Assembly (NCBI RefSeq): GCF_013004105.1
Contig: NZ_CP053085.1
Span: 744,001-808,000 of the forward strand
Source of the DNA: Gemmatimonas groenlandica
Lineage (GTDB): Bacteria > Gemmatimonadota > Gemmatimonadetes > Gemmatimonadales > Gemmatimonadaceae
Length of the DNA: 64,000 bases
Direction of reading: 5' to 3'
How positions within the stretch are numbered: position 1 is the stretch's first letter; each line of letters starts with the position of its first letter. The position numbers and the translations under genes are program-made. Of the stretch, positions 56,313-64,000 are shown piece by piece. A model generated the notes under the pieces. That model saw nothing but the letters and a program-made list of their open reading frames with translations, had not been told where the DNA came from and ran no database searches.

Positions 56313-56645
56313 TCAGACGCGCGTCCGGGAGTCGGTATCCAACTTGATCACGCGCACGAGTTCAGACGGAGCCGCCCCGACCACGTCCCGCAAAACACAC
56401 CCGCCGCGAGGCAAGGTGTCGTCGATCTGCAGCTCGGCCAGTTCAGAACGTCGATCCGATACCACACGCACCAGCTCGTGTCCCGTCACGAGACGCACCA
56501 GCGCATCGTCGGAGCGAAGGCGCACCATCGGGCCCCGTTCGGCGTCGCCGGGCTTGCTGCTGATGAAACCCACGACCTGCAACACCGGGGAGAACCCGCT
56601 GAACATCCCCAACTTTCGGGCCTTGGCCTTCTCGTCGTCGTTCAT
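56313..56645 (-). CDS. Unknown 110-aa protein with a dinucleotide-binding-like domain
   Basis: 110 aa from ATG 56645, overlapping the STAS-like gene by 4 bp (ATGA). After a polar helix (DDEKAKARKLGMFSGFSP) the sequence reads RLRSDDALVRLVTGHELVRV and LQIDDTLPRGGCVLRDVVGA. The spacing of a DA-type turn, VxV strand and LPxG resembles the C-terminal molybdopterin-dinucleotide-binding fold or a small beta-barrel domain. This is a weak resemblance only. It ends 54 bp before the PLP-fold gene. Confidence 0.6.
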   Translation of the reverse strand: MNDDEKAKARKLGMFSGFSPVLQVVGFISSKPGDAERGPMVRLRSDDALVRLVTGHELVRVVSDRRSELAELQIDDTLPRGGCVLRDVVGAAPSELVRVIKLDTDSRTRV

Positions 56646-57199
56646 GATGCCCTCGCCACGGTGCCGGGCACCGTGAAGCCGTCGTCGCGTCGCATGATCA
56701 ACCGGCGGACCCGCAGCCGGTCCAGCTGCTGGGCGGCAAACGCCTCGCTCACGGCCAGAATCGGCGCCAGCGCCTCGGCCCAGATCGGTCCGTGGTCGCG
56801 GACCGCTTCCCAGTGCGAACGCTCGTCGTCGTCCACATGGCCGAACAGTTCGGCCGCCCCCTCATGCCACGAGACCAACGCCAGCGCGTGACGTTCGAGG
56901 ACCGTCTCGATCGGATCGATATGGCCTTCGTGAATCCCGCGGAAGGTGAGGAATCCCGGCAGTCCGTCGTCGCTGGCGTAACGCAGCAGCAACTTGGCCA
57001 CGATCTCGTCGGCGCACGAGAAATCCAGCAGGTTCACCTGCGAGAAGTCGATCGTGGTGACCACAGACGCACCAAGCTCGAGGACCTGCTCCTCGATCGC
57101 CGTCCGGACGGCCGCGCCGGTCGGGCGGGTGACCAGATTCGAGTACAGGTCGCACACGGTGCCACGCAACACGGTCCCGACGTCGATGTTCACGGTCAT
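56642..57199 (-). CDS. STAS-domain-like regulatory protein
   Basis: 185 aa from ATG 57199, with GAGGGCGCG before it. The strand-helix pattern TIDFSQVNLLDFSCADEIVA is that of STAS/anti-sigma antagonist domains, where the segment following the second strand carries the phosphorylatable Ser (here LLDFSCADE). It lies 7 bp after the HATPase gene, the classic arrangement of partner-switching pairs. The C-terminal ~70 residues (SHWEAVRDHGPIWAEALAPI onward) are extra and helical. Confidence 0.7.
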   Translation of the reverse strand: MTVNIDVGTVLRGTVCDLYSNLVTRPTGAAVRTAIEEQVLELGASVVTTIDFSQVNLLDFSCADEIVAKLLLRYASDDGLPGFLTFRGIHEGHIDPIETVLERHALALVSWHEGAAELFGHVDDDERSHWEAVRDHGPIWAEALAPILAVSEAFAAQQLDRLRVRRLIMRRDDGFTVPGTVARAS

Positions 57200-57206
57200 C
57201 GCGCCC

Positions 57207-58154
57207 TCACAGCGTGCCCCGCGGGCGCGCACGTGACGCACCGGCGCTGCGGGCCCGCACGGGCGCCTCACCGAGGCGTTCGGGGATCGTGACCTGCATC
57301 TGCGCACCGGGGAAGAACGGAAGTCCCTCCGTCATCGGGACATCTTCATCCCAGTCCGGCGTGATGGCGATGCGGGCGGCGCCGCTGCGCACCGACAACT
57401 TCCCGTCCCACCGACCGACGAAGCGACGAATGCCCGCCAGACCTTGGCCGCGTCCCTTGTCGCCATGACGGAAGCGGCTGACCGCGCGCAGCACGGCATC
57501 TTCAAGCGCCATCGCGTCATCCCAGCGGTCGCTGCGCCGATGTCCCGGCGAACTCTCGAGTGATTTGCGGAAGCCGACACCGGCATCGCACACCGCGATC
57601 ACCACCACACGGCGACCGAGTCGGCGCGCGTACTTGTACGTTTGCACGGCCACCCAGCCACCAAGGCCGGCATGCTCCACGATGTTCTGACACGCTTCAC
57701 TCAGCGTCATACCGAAGGCGCCGGTGATGGCGGTATCGAGATTCAGCTGGCCGTGCAGAATGTCGGCGGCCTTCTGCTGGATGCGGCCCACCACCCCGTG
57801 CACGTCGTCGCTTTTGGTGATCGGCGTAATCTCGAGCAGCACATCCGACTCATGTGCGTCACGCGCGCGCGGCACAGTCCCATGCATGTCGTACAACTCG
57901 GCCGCATGACGGAAGAATCCCGTGCGCGACCAGTAGGACACCGTGTCGGCATGTTCGGGCACCGCGAATCCCATGCGGTCGGCGCGTGATTGCGCGACGC
58001 AGAGCAGCGCCGTCAGTCCGTAGGGCGAGGCCCATCGCGCATGACGGGCGTCGACCAGGATCTTGTCACCTTCGGGGACCAACGCCAGCTGCTCGAAGAC
58101 TTGCTCGAAGCTGTGTTCATCGAGTGATGGCGGTACGCTGATGACAGACGTCAC
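57207..58154 (-). CDS. STAS-like + HATPase protein (partner-switching kinase type)
   Basis: 315 aa from ATG 58154, overlapping the PfkB gene (ATGA). Residues ~1-115 look like a MlaB/STAS-type alpha/beta domain (ILVDARHARWASPYGLTALL). The HATPase domain (~125-300) has the N-box TLSEACQNIVEHAGLGGWVA, G1 VCDAGVGFRKSL, and G2 region GQGLAGIRRFVGRWDGKLS. It lacks a histidine kinase phosphoacceptor, so it resembles RsbW/RsbT-type Ser kinases that phosphorylate a STAS partner. The next gene is such a STAS-like protein. The sigma factor or output target is not in this window. Confidence 0.78.
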   Translation of the reverse strand: MTSVISVPPSLDEHSFEQVFEQLALVPEGDKILVDARHARWASPYGLTALLCVAQSRADRMGFAVPEHADTVSYWSRTGFFRHAAELYDMHGTVPRARDAHESDVLLEITPITKSDDVHGVVGRIQQKAADILHGQLNLDTAITGAFGMTLSEACQNIVEHAGLGGWVAVQTYKYARRLGRRVVVIAVCDAGVGFRKSLESSPGHRRSDRWDDAMALEDAVLRAVSRFRHGDKGRGQGLAGIRRFVGRWDGKLSVRSGAARIAITPDWDEDVPMTEGLPFFPGAQMQVTIPERLGEAPVRARSAGASRARPRGTL

Positions 58155-59218
58155 GAAAGGCTCAGCTCTCCGCGGAGATGATTCGCAAGACCGGAGGCCC
58201 CGCGATGCTCGACGTTGCGCGATGCGGCTTTGTTCGCCGTCGCAATCGCATCAGTCAACATATCACCGGCAAGCAGCCGCGAGAAATGGGTAGCGCCCCA
58301 TACATCGCCACATCCGGTCGGATCTCCGGGGCCATCGACCCGTGGCGGAACACTTGGCACCAGTCCCGTGCGCAGCGCGCCCAGCGCACCACTTCCACCT
58401 CGCGGCGATGTGGATAGCGCAGAAGTGTGACCTCGCACGGGCGGCAAGTCGCGCAGACGCTCAAAGCCTGGAGCAGCCACGTACACCGCGCCGCGTTTGC
58501 CGAGGGTGACACAGAGGCAGGACACACCGGCCGCCATCGCCGTGGCGGCGAGCGCCATCGAGTCGGGTGCCATCATCTGCATCTCGTCTTCGTTCACCTG
58601 GAGCACGTCGAAGCACTCGCACCACGCCGCCACGTTGGGCAACGGCTGGGCCACGCGCAGGCCATCGGGCAGCACGGCCATGATCTTCATGTGCAGGTCG
58701 CAGTAGATCGGCCCGCTGAAATGCGCGCGCACCAGCTGCGTGGTCTCGAGATCGAGCTCCCAGCCGCTCAGGAAGTTGATGTACAGCGCATCGAGCCCCG
58801 CTGCATCGAGCACCGGCTTGAGTCCCATCCACGTCCACGCCGGTACACCACCCGATAGATGCTCGGTACGACGTTCGTCGTCCAGATAGCGCAGCTCTAC
58901 CCGATTATTGGGGTAGGGCACGCCGATGATCTCGGCGTCGGGCGCCATGTGCCGTAAGGTGCGGCAGAACAAGCGCGCGCGATCGACCAGATCATCGCCC
59001 ACACGCGCCAACGGCACGATCTCCCAATCATCGGGCAGGGCGGCATCGAGCGCCGAGAGTGAGTAGGTGATGCCGCCCCATTCCTCCACGGGCACACTGC
59101 GCTTGTCACGGCCGTGCAGCACATCCCAGACGAACGAACCGATCACGCCCACGCGCTTCTTGCGTGGTTCGCTATGCGGTGCGCTTCGTGATTCGCGCGG
59201 CAACCCGGCGGTACTCAC
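58151..59218 (-). CDS. PfkB-family carbohydrate/nucleoside kinase
   Basis: 355 aa from GTG 59218, which overlaps the ROK gene stop in GTGA. N-terminal KKRVGVIGSFVWDVLHGR, glycine patch in EEWGGITYSLSALDAALPD, and the C-terminal PfkB signature PGDPTGCGDVWGATHFSRLL with the catalytic Asp of TGCGD. It phosphorylates a sugar or nucleoside using ATP. The N-terminal substrate loop is not close to ribokinase or fructokinase by eye, so the substrate is open. Confidence 0.88.
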   Translation of the reverse strand: MSTAGLPRESRSAPHSEPRKKRVGVIGSFVWDVLHGRDKRSVPVEEWGGITYSLSALDAALPDDWEIVPLARVGDDLVDRARLFCRTLRHMAPDAEIIGVPYPNNRVELRYLDDERRTEHLSGGVPAWTWMGLKPVLDAAGLDALYINFLSGWELDLETTQLVRAHFSGPIYCDLHMKIMAVLPDGLRVAQPLPNVAAWCECFDVLQVNEDEMQMMAPDSMALAATAMAAGVSCLCVTLGKRGAVYVAAPGFERLRDLPPVRGHTSALSTSPRGGSGALGALRTGLVPSVPPRVDGPGDPTGCGDVWGATHFSRLLAGDMLTDAIATANKAASRNVEHRGASGLANHLRGELSLS

Positions 59219-60222
59219 GCGGGCGGCCGACCGGTGTGCTGCGCGATGAACGTGGCCACCGCACCCACCACACCAGCGGTGCCGGGCAGCGTACCGGGCA
59301 CGATCCGACAGGCGTCCACCGCCGGCTTGAACGCGCGACGACGCACTTCCTGGCGCAGCGGCACGAACAACGCCTCGCCGGCTTGCGTGACGCCACCGGC
59401 GATCACGACGCAATCGGGATTGAACACGTTCAGCAGATTCGCGATGCCAGTGCCCAGAAAGCGCGCGGTGTCCCGCACGATCTCGATGGCCACGGCATCA
59501 CTTTGCGCCGCCGCGGCATATACCGTGGCCGCCGTGATCTTCGACACGTCGCCGTTCACCAGGTCGGGCAGAATCGACAGCTGCTCGAACGACAGCGCCT
59601 CACGCGCGCGTTCGGCGATCGCCGTGCCCGACGCGTATGCCTCGAGGCAGCCGTAGTTACCACAGCCACAGCGACGGCCGGTCTGGTCGATGGTGGTGTG
59701 GCCGATTTCACCAGCCACGTCACTCGAGCCGTGATACAGCCGACCGTCGAGGATGATACCACCGCCGATCCCGGTGCCGATCGTCATGCCGATGACGTTC
59801 TTCGCGCCGCGGGCGGCACCGACCCACCATTCGCCGTACGTCGCGCAGTTCGCGTCGTTGTCGAGTGCGGCGGCGAGGCCGGTGAGCTCGGTCATGCGAT
59901 CGCGCAGCGGGATGTTGTGCCAGTTCAGATTCGGCGCCACGAGGACAATGCCCTTTTCCCGATCGAGCGGGCCGGGCGCTCCCACACCCACGCCGAGAAA
60001 CGCATCGCGCGACACCCCGGCCTCGCGCATCGTGTCGGCCACCGCCGTGTTCACCATGCGGGCCATGCGCGCGATCACGCCATCGGCACCTTCGTGCGCG
60101 GCGGTGGGTTCGGAGCAGAGTCCGTATTGGCGCGATCCATCGGCGGACATCGCGCAGACGACAATGTTGGTGCCGCCAAGATCGACACCGACAATGAACT
60201 GGTTGGCTGGGAGAGCAGTCAT
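59215..60222 (-). CDS. ROK-family sugar kinase (glucokinase type)
   Basis: 335 aa from ATG 60222. ATP-binding FIVGVDLGGTNIVVCAMSAD, sugar-binding DNDANCATYGEWWVGAARGA, catalytic GTGIGGGIILDGRLYHG, the ROK zinc signature CGCGNYGCLEAYASG, and GVTQAGEALFVPLRQE. Likely phosphorylates glucose, so glucokinase is the probable function. It is the first gene of a nine-gene leftward run ending in the EnvC-like gene. A promoter is expected in 60223-60304. Confidence 0.92.
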   Translation of the reverse strand: MTALPANQFIVGVDLGGTNIVVCAMSADGSRQYGLCSEPTAAHEGADGVIARMARMVNTAVADTMREAGVSRDAFLGVGVGAPGPLDREKGIVLVAPNLNWHNIPLRDRMTELTGLAAALDNDANCATYGEWWVGAARGAKNVIGMTIGTGIGGGIILDGRLYHGSSDVAGEIGHTTIDQTGRRCGCGNYGCLEAYASGTAIAERAREALSFEQLSILPDLVNGDVSKITAATVYAAAAQSDAVAIEIVRDTARFLGTGIANLLNVFNPDCVVIAGGVTQAGEALFVPLRQEVRRRAFKPAVDACRIVPGTLPGTAGVVGAVATFIAQHTGRPPA

Positions 60223-60304
60223 AAGGCGAAAAGATAATGCTGCCGCCCAGTGCTGGCTGCGCTGGCGGTCGTTAACGCACGTGGCGGCCGGTCGTCCAAT
60301 GGTC

Positions 60305-61474
60305 ATGCGAATGCCGCCGACTCCTCGAAGCGCTCAACTGCCTGCAGTTACCCGGCCCCGGATCGCGCGCTTCGCGTGGGAGGTCGCTCTCGGGCTCACG
60401 ACCGCGTGTGCCAGCGCTGACGTGACCGCGACGTCAACTGCACCGCCCGCCGAGCCACCACCGGTCGTCGTCGATCCGCGCACGCTGGCGCCCTACTTTC
60501 CGCCGACAACGGGCGCGTCGTGGGACACGATTGCCGGCGCGCGACTCGGTTTCGACACGGCCGCTCTCACGGCCGCTCTCGACTGGGCAGGCACACAGCG
60601 CTCGACCGCGGTGGTGGTGCTCTGGAGAGGCCGGATCGTGGCCGAACGCTACTGGAGCGGCTGGACACCCGCGAAGGACTCGATCATCGCGTCGGCCAGC
60701 AAGTCGGTGCTGAGTGCGATCGCCGGAGAGCTGGCACGATCGGGACAGCTTGCGCTCGACAGCGCGGCCACGCGATACCTCGGGAGCGGCTGGTCGCGCA
60801 GTCCCGGCACCGAGGTGCGCATTACAGTGCGTCATCTCATGGGTATGATGTCGGGTCTCAACGACTCACTGCAGACCGTCGTGCAGCCCGGCACGCGATT
60901 CTACTACAACAATCCAGGCTACTATCAGCTATTCGGGGTCGTGCAGGCGGCGAGTGGAGAGAGTATCAACGTGCTGTCGCGGCGCGTGCTGTTCGACCGC
61001 ATCGGGATGTCCGGCTCCACGTGGTTCCCCAACGTCGACACCGGCGAACTGGGATGGATTCTGAGTAGCACCGCGCGCGATATGGCGCGCTTCGGCCTGC
61101 TCGCGCTGAATCGCGGTCGCTGGAACGGCGTCGCGGTGTTGGCGGATAGCGCATGGTTTGCCGCGTCGTGGCGCGCCACCCCACCTGATAACGCAGGATA
61201 CGGCTTGCTCTGGTGGCTCAACGGTAGCACCAGCTATCGCATTCCCGGTCCGTATCGGCTGCCGTCGCAACCCGGCGCGCTCATTCCGTCGGCGCCCGCC
61301 GATCTGGTGGCGGCCCTCGGGAAGGGCGACAAGAAGATCTATGTGGTCCCGAGCCTCGAACTCGTCGTCGTTCGCCACGGGGAAGAAGCCGATGCGTCGG
61401 GTGGCAATCCACTCGCGGTATCGACCTTCGACGAGCAGTGGTGGCGCAAACTCAAATTGGCGTTTCGCTACTGA
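60305..61474 (+). CDS. Exported serine hydrolase, class C beta-lactamase fold (paralogue of 18.7 kb gene)
   Basis: 389 aa from ATG 60305 (ATG 60299 or 60311 also possible). Lipoprotein-type N-terminus (EVALGLTTACASA). Motif SxxK is S130-A-S-K133 (IIASASKSVLSA), YxN is in FYYNNPGYYQLFG, and the C-terminal block GKGDKKIYVVPSLELVVVR takes the place of the KTG box, as in the gene at 18673. Compared with that paralogue it lacks the low-complexity insert. Likely an esterase, DD-peptidase or similar. It is divergent from the ROK kinase gene. Confidence 0.87.
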   Translation: MRMPPTPRSAQLPAVTRPRIARFAWEVALGLTTACASADVTATSTAPPAEPPPVVVDPRTLAPYFPPTTGASWDTIAGARLGFDTAALTAALDWAGTQRSTAVVVLWRGRIVAERYWSGWTPAKDSIIASASKSVLSAIAGELARSGQLALDSAATRYLGSGWSRSPGTEVRITVRHLMGMMSGLNDSLQTVVQPGTRFYYNNPGYYQLFGVVQAASGESINVLSRRVLFDRIGMSGSTWFPNVDTGELGWILSSTARDMARFGLLALNRGRWNGVAVLADSAWFAASWRATPPDNAGYGLLWWLNGSTSYRIPGPYRLPSQPGALIPSAPADLVAALGKGDKKIYVVPSLELVVVRHGEEADASGGNPLAVSTFDEQWWRKLKLAFRY

Positions 61475-62508
61475 GACGGGCCGCTCATACGCACGACCTG
61501 CGCTAACACAACGCTCGGCTCCACATCCCGCATACACTTCCAATGACCGAGCGGGCAGGCCTGGCCGCCGTGCGCGCTGCATGGTCGGCAGGTCAGCTCG
61601 TCGCGCCCCATCACGACATGACGATCAGAGAGCGGGCCGAATCCCATTGCCGGCACCGTGGGGCCGAACAGCGCAACGGTCGGCGTGTTCATGGCGCTCG
61701 CGAGATGCAGCGGCGCGGAGTCGTTGGTCACGAGCACGGCGCAACGGGAGAGCAGGGCGGCTGATCCGAGCAAGGACAGCTTGCCGGTGGCATCGAGAAT
61801 TGGCGGGCCACCGCGCTGCTGCACCGCGGTGCCGATTGCCGTCGCGAGCGAGGCATCGCTAGCCGCTCCGAGTACCGCCACGCGCCCAGCGCGGAGCCCG
61901 GCCACGAGTTCACTCGCCAACGCATCGTACGACGGCCATCGCTTGGTGGCCCACACGCTGCCGGGCGCCAGGGCGATCAATCGCTCGCTGGGTCCGACCC
62001 CGGCGGCGTGCAACAGCGCGACGACCTGCGCCTGATCAGACTCACCCGGATAGAGCGACGGTCGCATGGACTCCGGCGCTCGCAGTGATCGGTCGCCCGG
62101 ATTACTCGCCAACGCCCAGAGCCGCTGGGCGTGATGCCAGTCTTTCCGATACACCACGCGGCGCGAGTACAACCATCGCCCCGCTGAAGTATCGAAGCCC
62201 ACGCTGGGCACACCCGCTAGCCGCGCTAACGCCGCCGTACGCCACGAGCCTTGTGCCATGTACGCCGTGGACGCCCCGGTCGCTCGGAGTCGCGCCGCTA
62301 CGCGACGCAGCCCCGTCAATCCCGCGTCGGTGTTGCGCTTGTCGTACACAATCACCGACGCTACCGACGGGTGATTCGCCAACACCGCCGCATTCGCCGG
62401 CGTCGCCACCACGTGCACCTCGCCCTCACGCGCCAACCGCTCGATGAGCGGGGTCGTGAGGATCATGTCGCCAAGAAAGGAAGTTTGCAGTACCGCCGAA
62501 ATCGTCAC
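61468..62508 (-). CDS. ADP-heptose:LPS heptosyltransferase-like glycosyltransferase (GT9)
   Basis: 346 aa from GTG 62508. N-terminal TSFLGDMILTTPLIERLARE and C-terminal APGSVWATKRWPSYDALASE, LLSRCAVLVTNDSAPLHLAS and PTVALFGPTVPAMGFGP are hallmarks of WaaF/WaaC-type GT9 enzymes, which add heptose to lipid A-core in the cytoplasm. The C-terminal CRPCSAHGGQACPLGHWKCM cluster of Cys is also typical of WaaF. It overlaps the convergent serine hydrolase gene by 7 bp. WaaF versus WaaC is not settled. Confidence 0.9.
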   Translation of the reverse strand: MTISAVLQTSFLGDMILTTPLIERLAREGEVHVVATPANAAVLANHPSVASVIVYDKRNTDAGLTGLRRVAARLRATGASTAYMAQGSWRTAALARLAGVPSVGFDTSAGRWLYSRRVVYRKDWHHAQRLWALASNPGDRSLRAPESMRPSLYPGESDQAQVVALLHAAGVGPSERLIALAPGSVWATKRWPSYDALASELVAGLRAGRVAVLGAASDASLATAIGTAVQQRGGPPILDATGKLSLLGSAALLSRCAVLVTNDSAPLHLASAMNTPTVALFGPTVPAMGFGPLSDRHVVMGRDELTCRPCSAHGGQACPLGHWKCMRDVEPSVVLAQVVRMSGPSQ

Positions 62509-62520
62509 GTGGGTTTCGCG

Positions 62521-62563
62521 TTGTGAGTAAAAGTTTGGAGTCGTGTGTATCGCTTACTCACAA
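62521..62563. terminator. 10-bp inverted repeat downstream of lepA
   Basis: TTGTGAGTAA (62521-62530) pairs with TTACTCACAA (62554-62563), loop 23 nt. It lies between the lepA stop (62603) and the waaF-like start (62508), both leftward, and may end lepA transcription. A long loop and AT-poor tail lower confidence. Confidence 0.45.
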
Positions 62564-62596
62564 CCCGAGACTTGAACCCACAACTCGAAACTCACG
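62556..62596. repeat. Period-7 tandem repeat, lepA 3' side
   Basis: ACTCACA, ACCCGAG, ACTTGAA, CCCACA (one base short), ACTCGAA, ACTCACG: five heptamers and a hexamer in register. It overlaps the right arm of the 62521-62563 hairpin and ends 7 bp before the lepA stop, in the intergenic gap. Comparable arrays are at 4614, 52374 and beside the hairpin elements. Confidence 0.55.
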
Positions 62597-62602
62597 CGAG
62601 TA

Positions 62603-64000
62603 TTAGTCGACCTGTAGCACCGCAAGGAACGCTTCCTGCGGAATCTCCACGCTGCCGACCTGCTTCATGCGCTTCTTTCCTTCCTTCTGCTTCTCGAGCA
62701 GCTTCCGCTTTCGCGAGATGTCGCCGCCGTAGCACTTGGCCGTCACGTCCTTTCGCAGCGGCTTCACAGTTTCACGCGCGATGACTTTGGCGCCGATGAC
62801 CGCCTGAATGACCACTTCGAACATCTGGCGCGGAATCAGTTCTTTGAGCTTCTCTGCGACCTTGCGACCCCACTCGTACGCCTTGTCCTTGTGTACGATG
62901 ACGGAGAACGCGTCGATTGCGTCGCCGTTGATGAGCATGTCGAGGCGCACGAGATCGCTCTCGCGATACTCGAGAATCTCGTAATCCAGTGAGGCGTAAC
63001 CGCGGCTCACTGTCTTCATCTTGTCGAAGAAGTCGAGAATGATCTCGCCGAGCGGGAATTCCCAATCCAGCTCCACGCGTACCGTATCAAGGAAGCGCGT
63101 GTTCTTGTAGATGCCGCGACGCTCCATGCCGAGCGTCATGATCGGGCCGATGTAGTCCGACGGGCACATGATACGCGCCCGTACGTACGGCTCTCTCACG
63201 CGCGTGATGACCACGGCCGGCGGCATGAGCGCGGGGTTCTCCACCAGCAGCTCGGTGCCATCGGTCTTCAAGACCTGGTACTCGACGCTGGGCACGGTGG
63301 TCACGAGATCCAGATTGTACTCGCGCTCCAACCGCTCCTGCACGATTTCCATGTGCAGCAGGCCGAGGAATCCGCAGCGGAAACCGAAGCCCAGCGCGGT
63401 GGACGTTTCCGGCTCGTACTGCAACGACGCGTCGTTCAGCTTCATCTTCTCGAGCGCGTCACGCAGCGTTTCATACTGCGTGGTGTCGGTCGGGTAGATA
63501 CCGGCGAACACGAACGACTTCACTTCCTGATAGCCGGGCAGCGCTTCGGCGGCGCGATTGTCCTGGTCGAAAATCGTGTCGCCGGCGCGCGTTTCGCGCA
63601 CCGAGCGCACGGCGGCGAGCACGTAGCCTACTTCGCCGGCATGCAGCACATCGGTGGGCACCTGACGCAGCTGCAGATAGCCCACTTCGGCCACTTCGTA
63701 CACGTTGTCCGACGCGCCGAAGGTGATCTTGGTGCCCTTCCGCATCGCGCCGTCGACCACGCGAATGCTGGGAATGGCCCCGCGGTACTTGTCGTAGTAC
63801 GAGTCGAAGATCAGCGCCCGAAGCGGACCGTTCACATCGCCCGACGGCGCCGGGACGCGTCGCACGATCTCTTCGAGCAGCTCGGGCACGCCGGTGCCTT
63901 CCTTGCCGCTTACCTGCAGCACGTCTTCCGGCCGGCAGCCGATCAGGTCAACCACTTCCTGACGACGACGCTCCGGTTCGGCGCCCGGCAAGTCGATCTT
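62603..64000 (-). CDS. lepA: Elongation factor 4 (LepA), 5' end cut by window edge
   Basis: 465 residues visible; the frame stays open to base 64000, so the GTPase domain start lies beyond. Visible parts: the end of the G domain ([20 protein letters not shown]), domain [22 protein letters not shown], domain III and the LepA-specific [34 protein letters not shown] and the C-terminal [38 protein letters not shown]. LepA is a ribosome-associated GTPase acting in translation. The conserved C-terminal domain is complete. Confidence 0.97.
   Translation of the reverse strand, partial: KIDLPGAEPERRRQEVVDLIGCRPEDVLQVSGKEGTGVPELLEEIVRRVPAPSGDVNGPLRALIFDSYYDKYRGAIPSIRVVDGAMRKGTKITFGASDNVYEVAEVGYLQLRQVPTDVLHAGEVGYVLAAVRSVRETRAGDTIFDQDNRAAEALPGYQEVKSFVFAGIYPTDTTQYETLRDALEKMKLNDASLQYEPETSTALGFGFRCGFLGLLHMEIVQERLEREYNLDLVTTVPSVEYQVLKTDGTELLVENPALMPPAVVITRVREPYVRARIMCPSDYIGPIMTLGMERRGIYKNTRFLDTVRVELDWEFPLGEIILDFFDKMKTVSRGYASLDYEILEYRESDLVRLDMLINGDAIDAFSVIVHKDKAYEWGRKVAEKLKELIPRQMFEVVIQAVIGAKVIARETVKPLRKDVTAKCYGGDISRKRKLLEKQKEGKKRMKQVGSVEIPQEAFLAVLQVD

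Overview
The window is a GC-rich (by eye about two-thirds G+C) chromosomal segment of a diderm bacterium. TonB-dependent outer-membrane receptors, an LPS heptosyltransferase, murein hydrolases and type IV pilus minor pilins show a Gram-negative envelope. The gene style (many 4-bp ATGA/GTGA overlaps, GTG starts, Oar-like receptors with carboxypeptidase-type N-domains, glycine-rich secreted proteins) suggests Gemmatimonadota, close to Gemmatimonas. This is inference from gene content; no rRNA gene is present to confirm it. There is no prophage, CRISPR array or IS element. Nearly all the DNA is coding, and the short gaps hold repeats.

Layout. 1-2.1 kb: a NarL-type two-component pair and a PAP2 phosphatase. 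2.1-7.1 kb: a hairpin repeat, an unknown gene, two lytic transglycosylases, moaC and holB. 7.1-11.2 kb: an S58 peptidase and two coupled membrane proteins with HLHP-type motifs. 11.2-14.8 kb: a methionine locus read leftward, in order SAM-II-like riboswitch, metY, then a single gene fusing homoserine O-acetyltransferase to homoserine dehydrogenase. 15-18.6 kb: ackA, a small membrane protein, purK and purE, with two copies of a 23-bp palindrome upstream of purE. 18.7-28.2 kb: a serine hydrolase, a KirBac-type K+ channel, a rhodanese lipoprotein, an active/inactive M16 peptidase pair, an APC transporter, a MOSC protein and an alpha/beta hydrolase. 28.2-31.6 kb: a four-gene minor-pilin operon and tRNA-Asn(GTT). 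31.6-39.5 kb: uvrA, an MsbA-like ABC exporter, a PP2C phosphatase operon and an HD phosphohydrolase. 39.8-45.8 kb: a giant TonB receptor with a glycine-rich partner, then two terminators around a duplicated palindromic repeat. 45.8-51.2 kb: pckA, a matrixin-like lipoprotein, and a Cys/His exported protein followed by a ZnuD-like receptor. 51.2-60.2 kb: nfo, then a leftward run of nine tightly packed genes. 60.3-64 kb: a second serine hydrolase, a waaF-like gene and a truncated lepA.

How genes work together. The metY and metX-hom genes would carry aspartate semialdehyde to homocysteine under SAM control. The nine-gene run on the minus strand (60222 down to 52412) is ROK sugar kinase, PfkB kinase, STAS/HATPase protein, STAS-like protein, a 110-aa unknown, a cystathionine-synthase-fold protein that has lost its PLP lysine, FtsE, FtsX and an EnvC-like M23 protein. 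It joins sugar phosphorylation and a partner-switch-like module to the machinery that activates murein hydrolysis at division, and it is the best candidate here for an undescribed functional unit.

Other signals worth attention are a family of period-7 tandem repeats in several intergenic gaps, two long hairpin elements of one family about 49 kb apart, and the HLHP membrane pair. Coordinates and motifs were read by eye. No homology search or folding was run, so family names rest on motif recognition.
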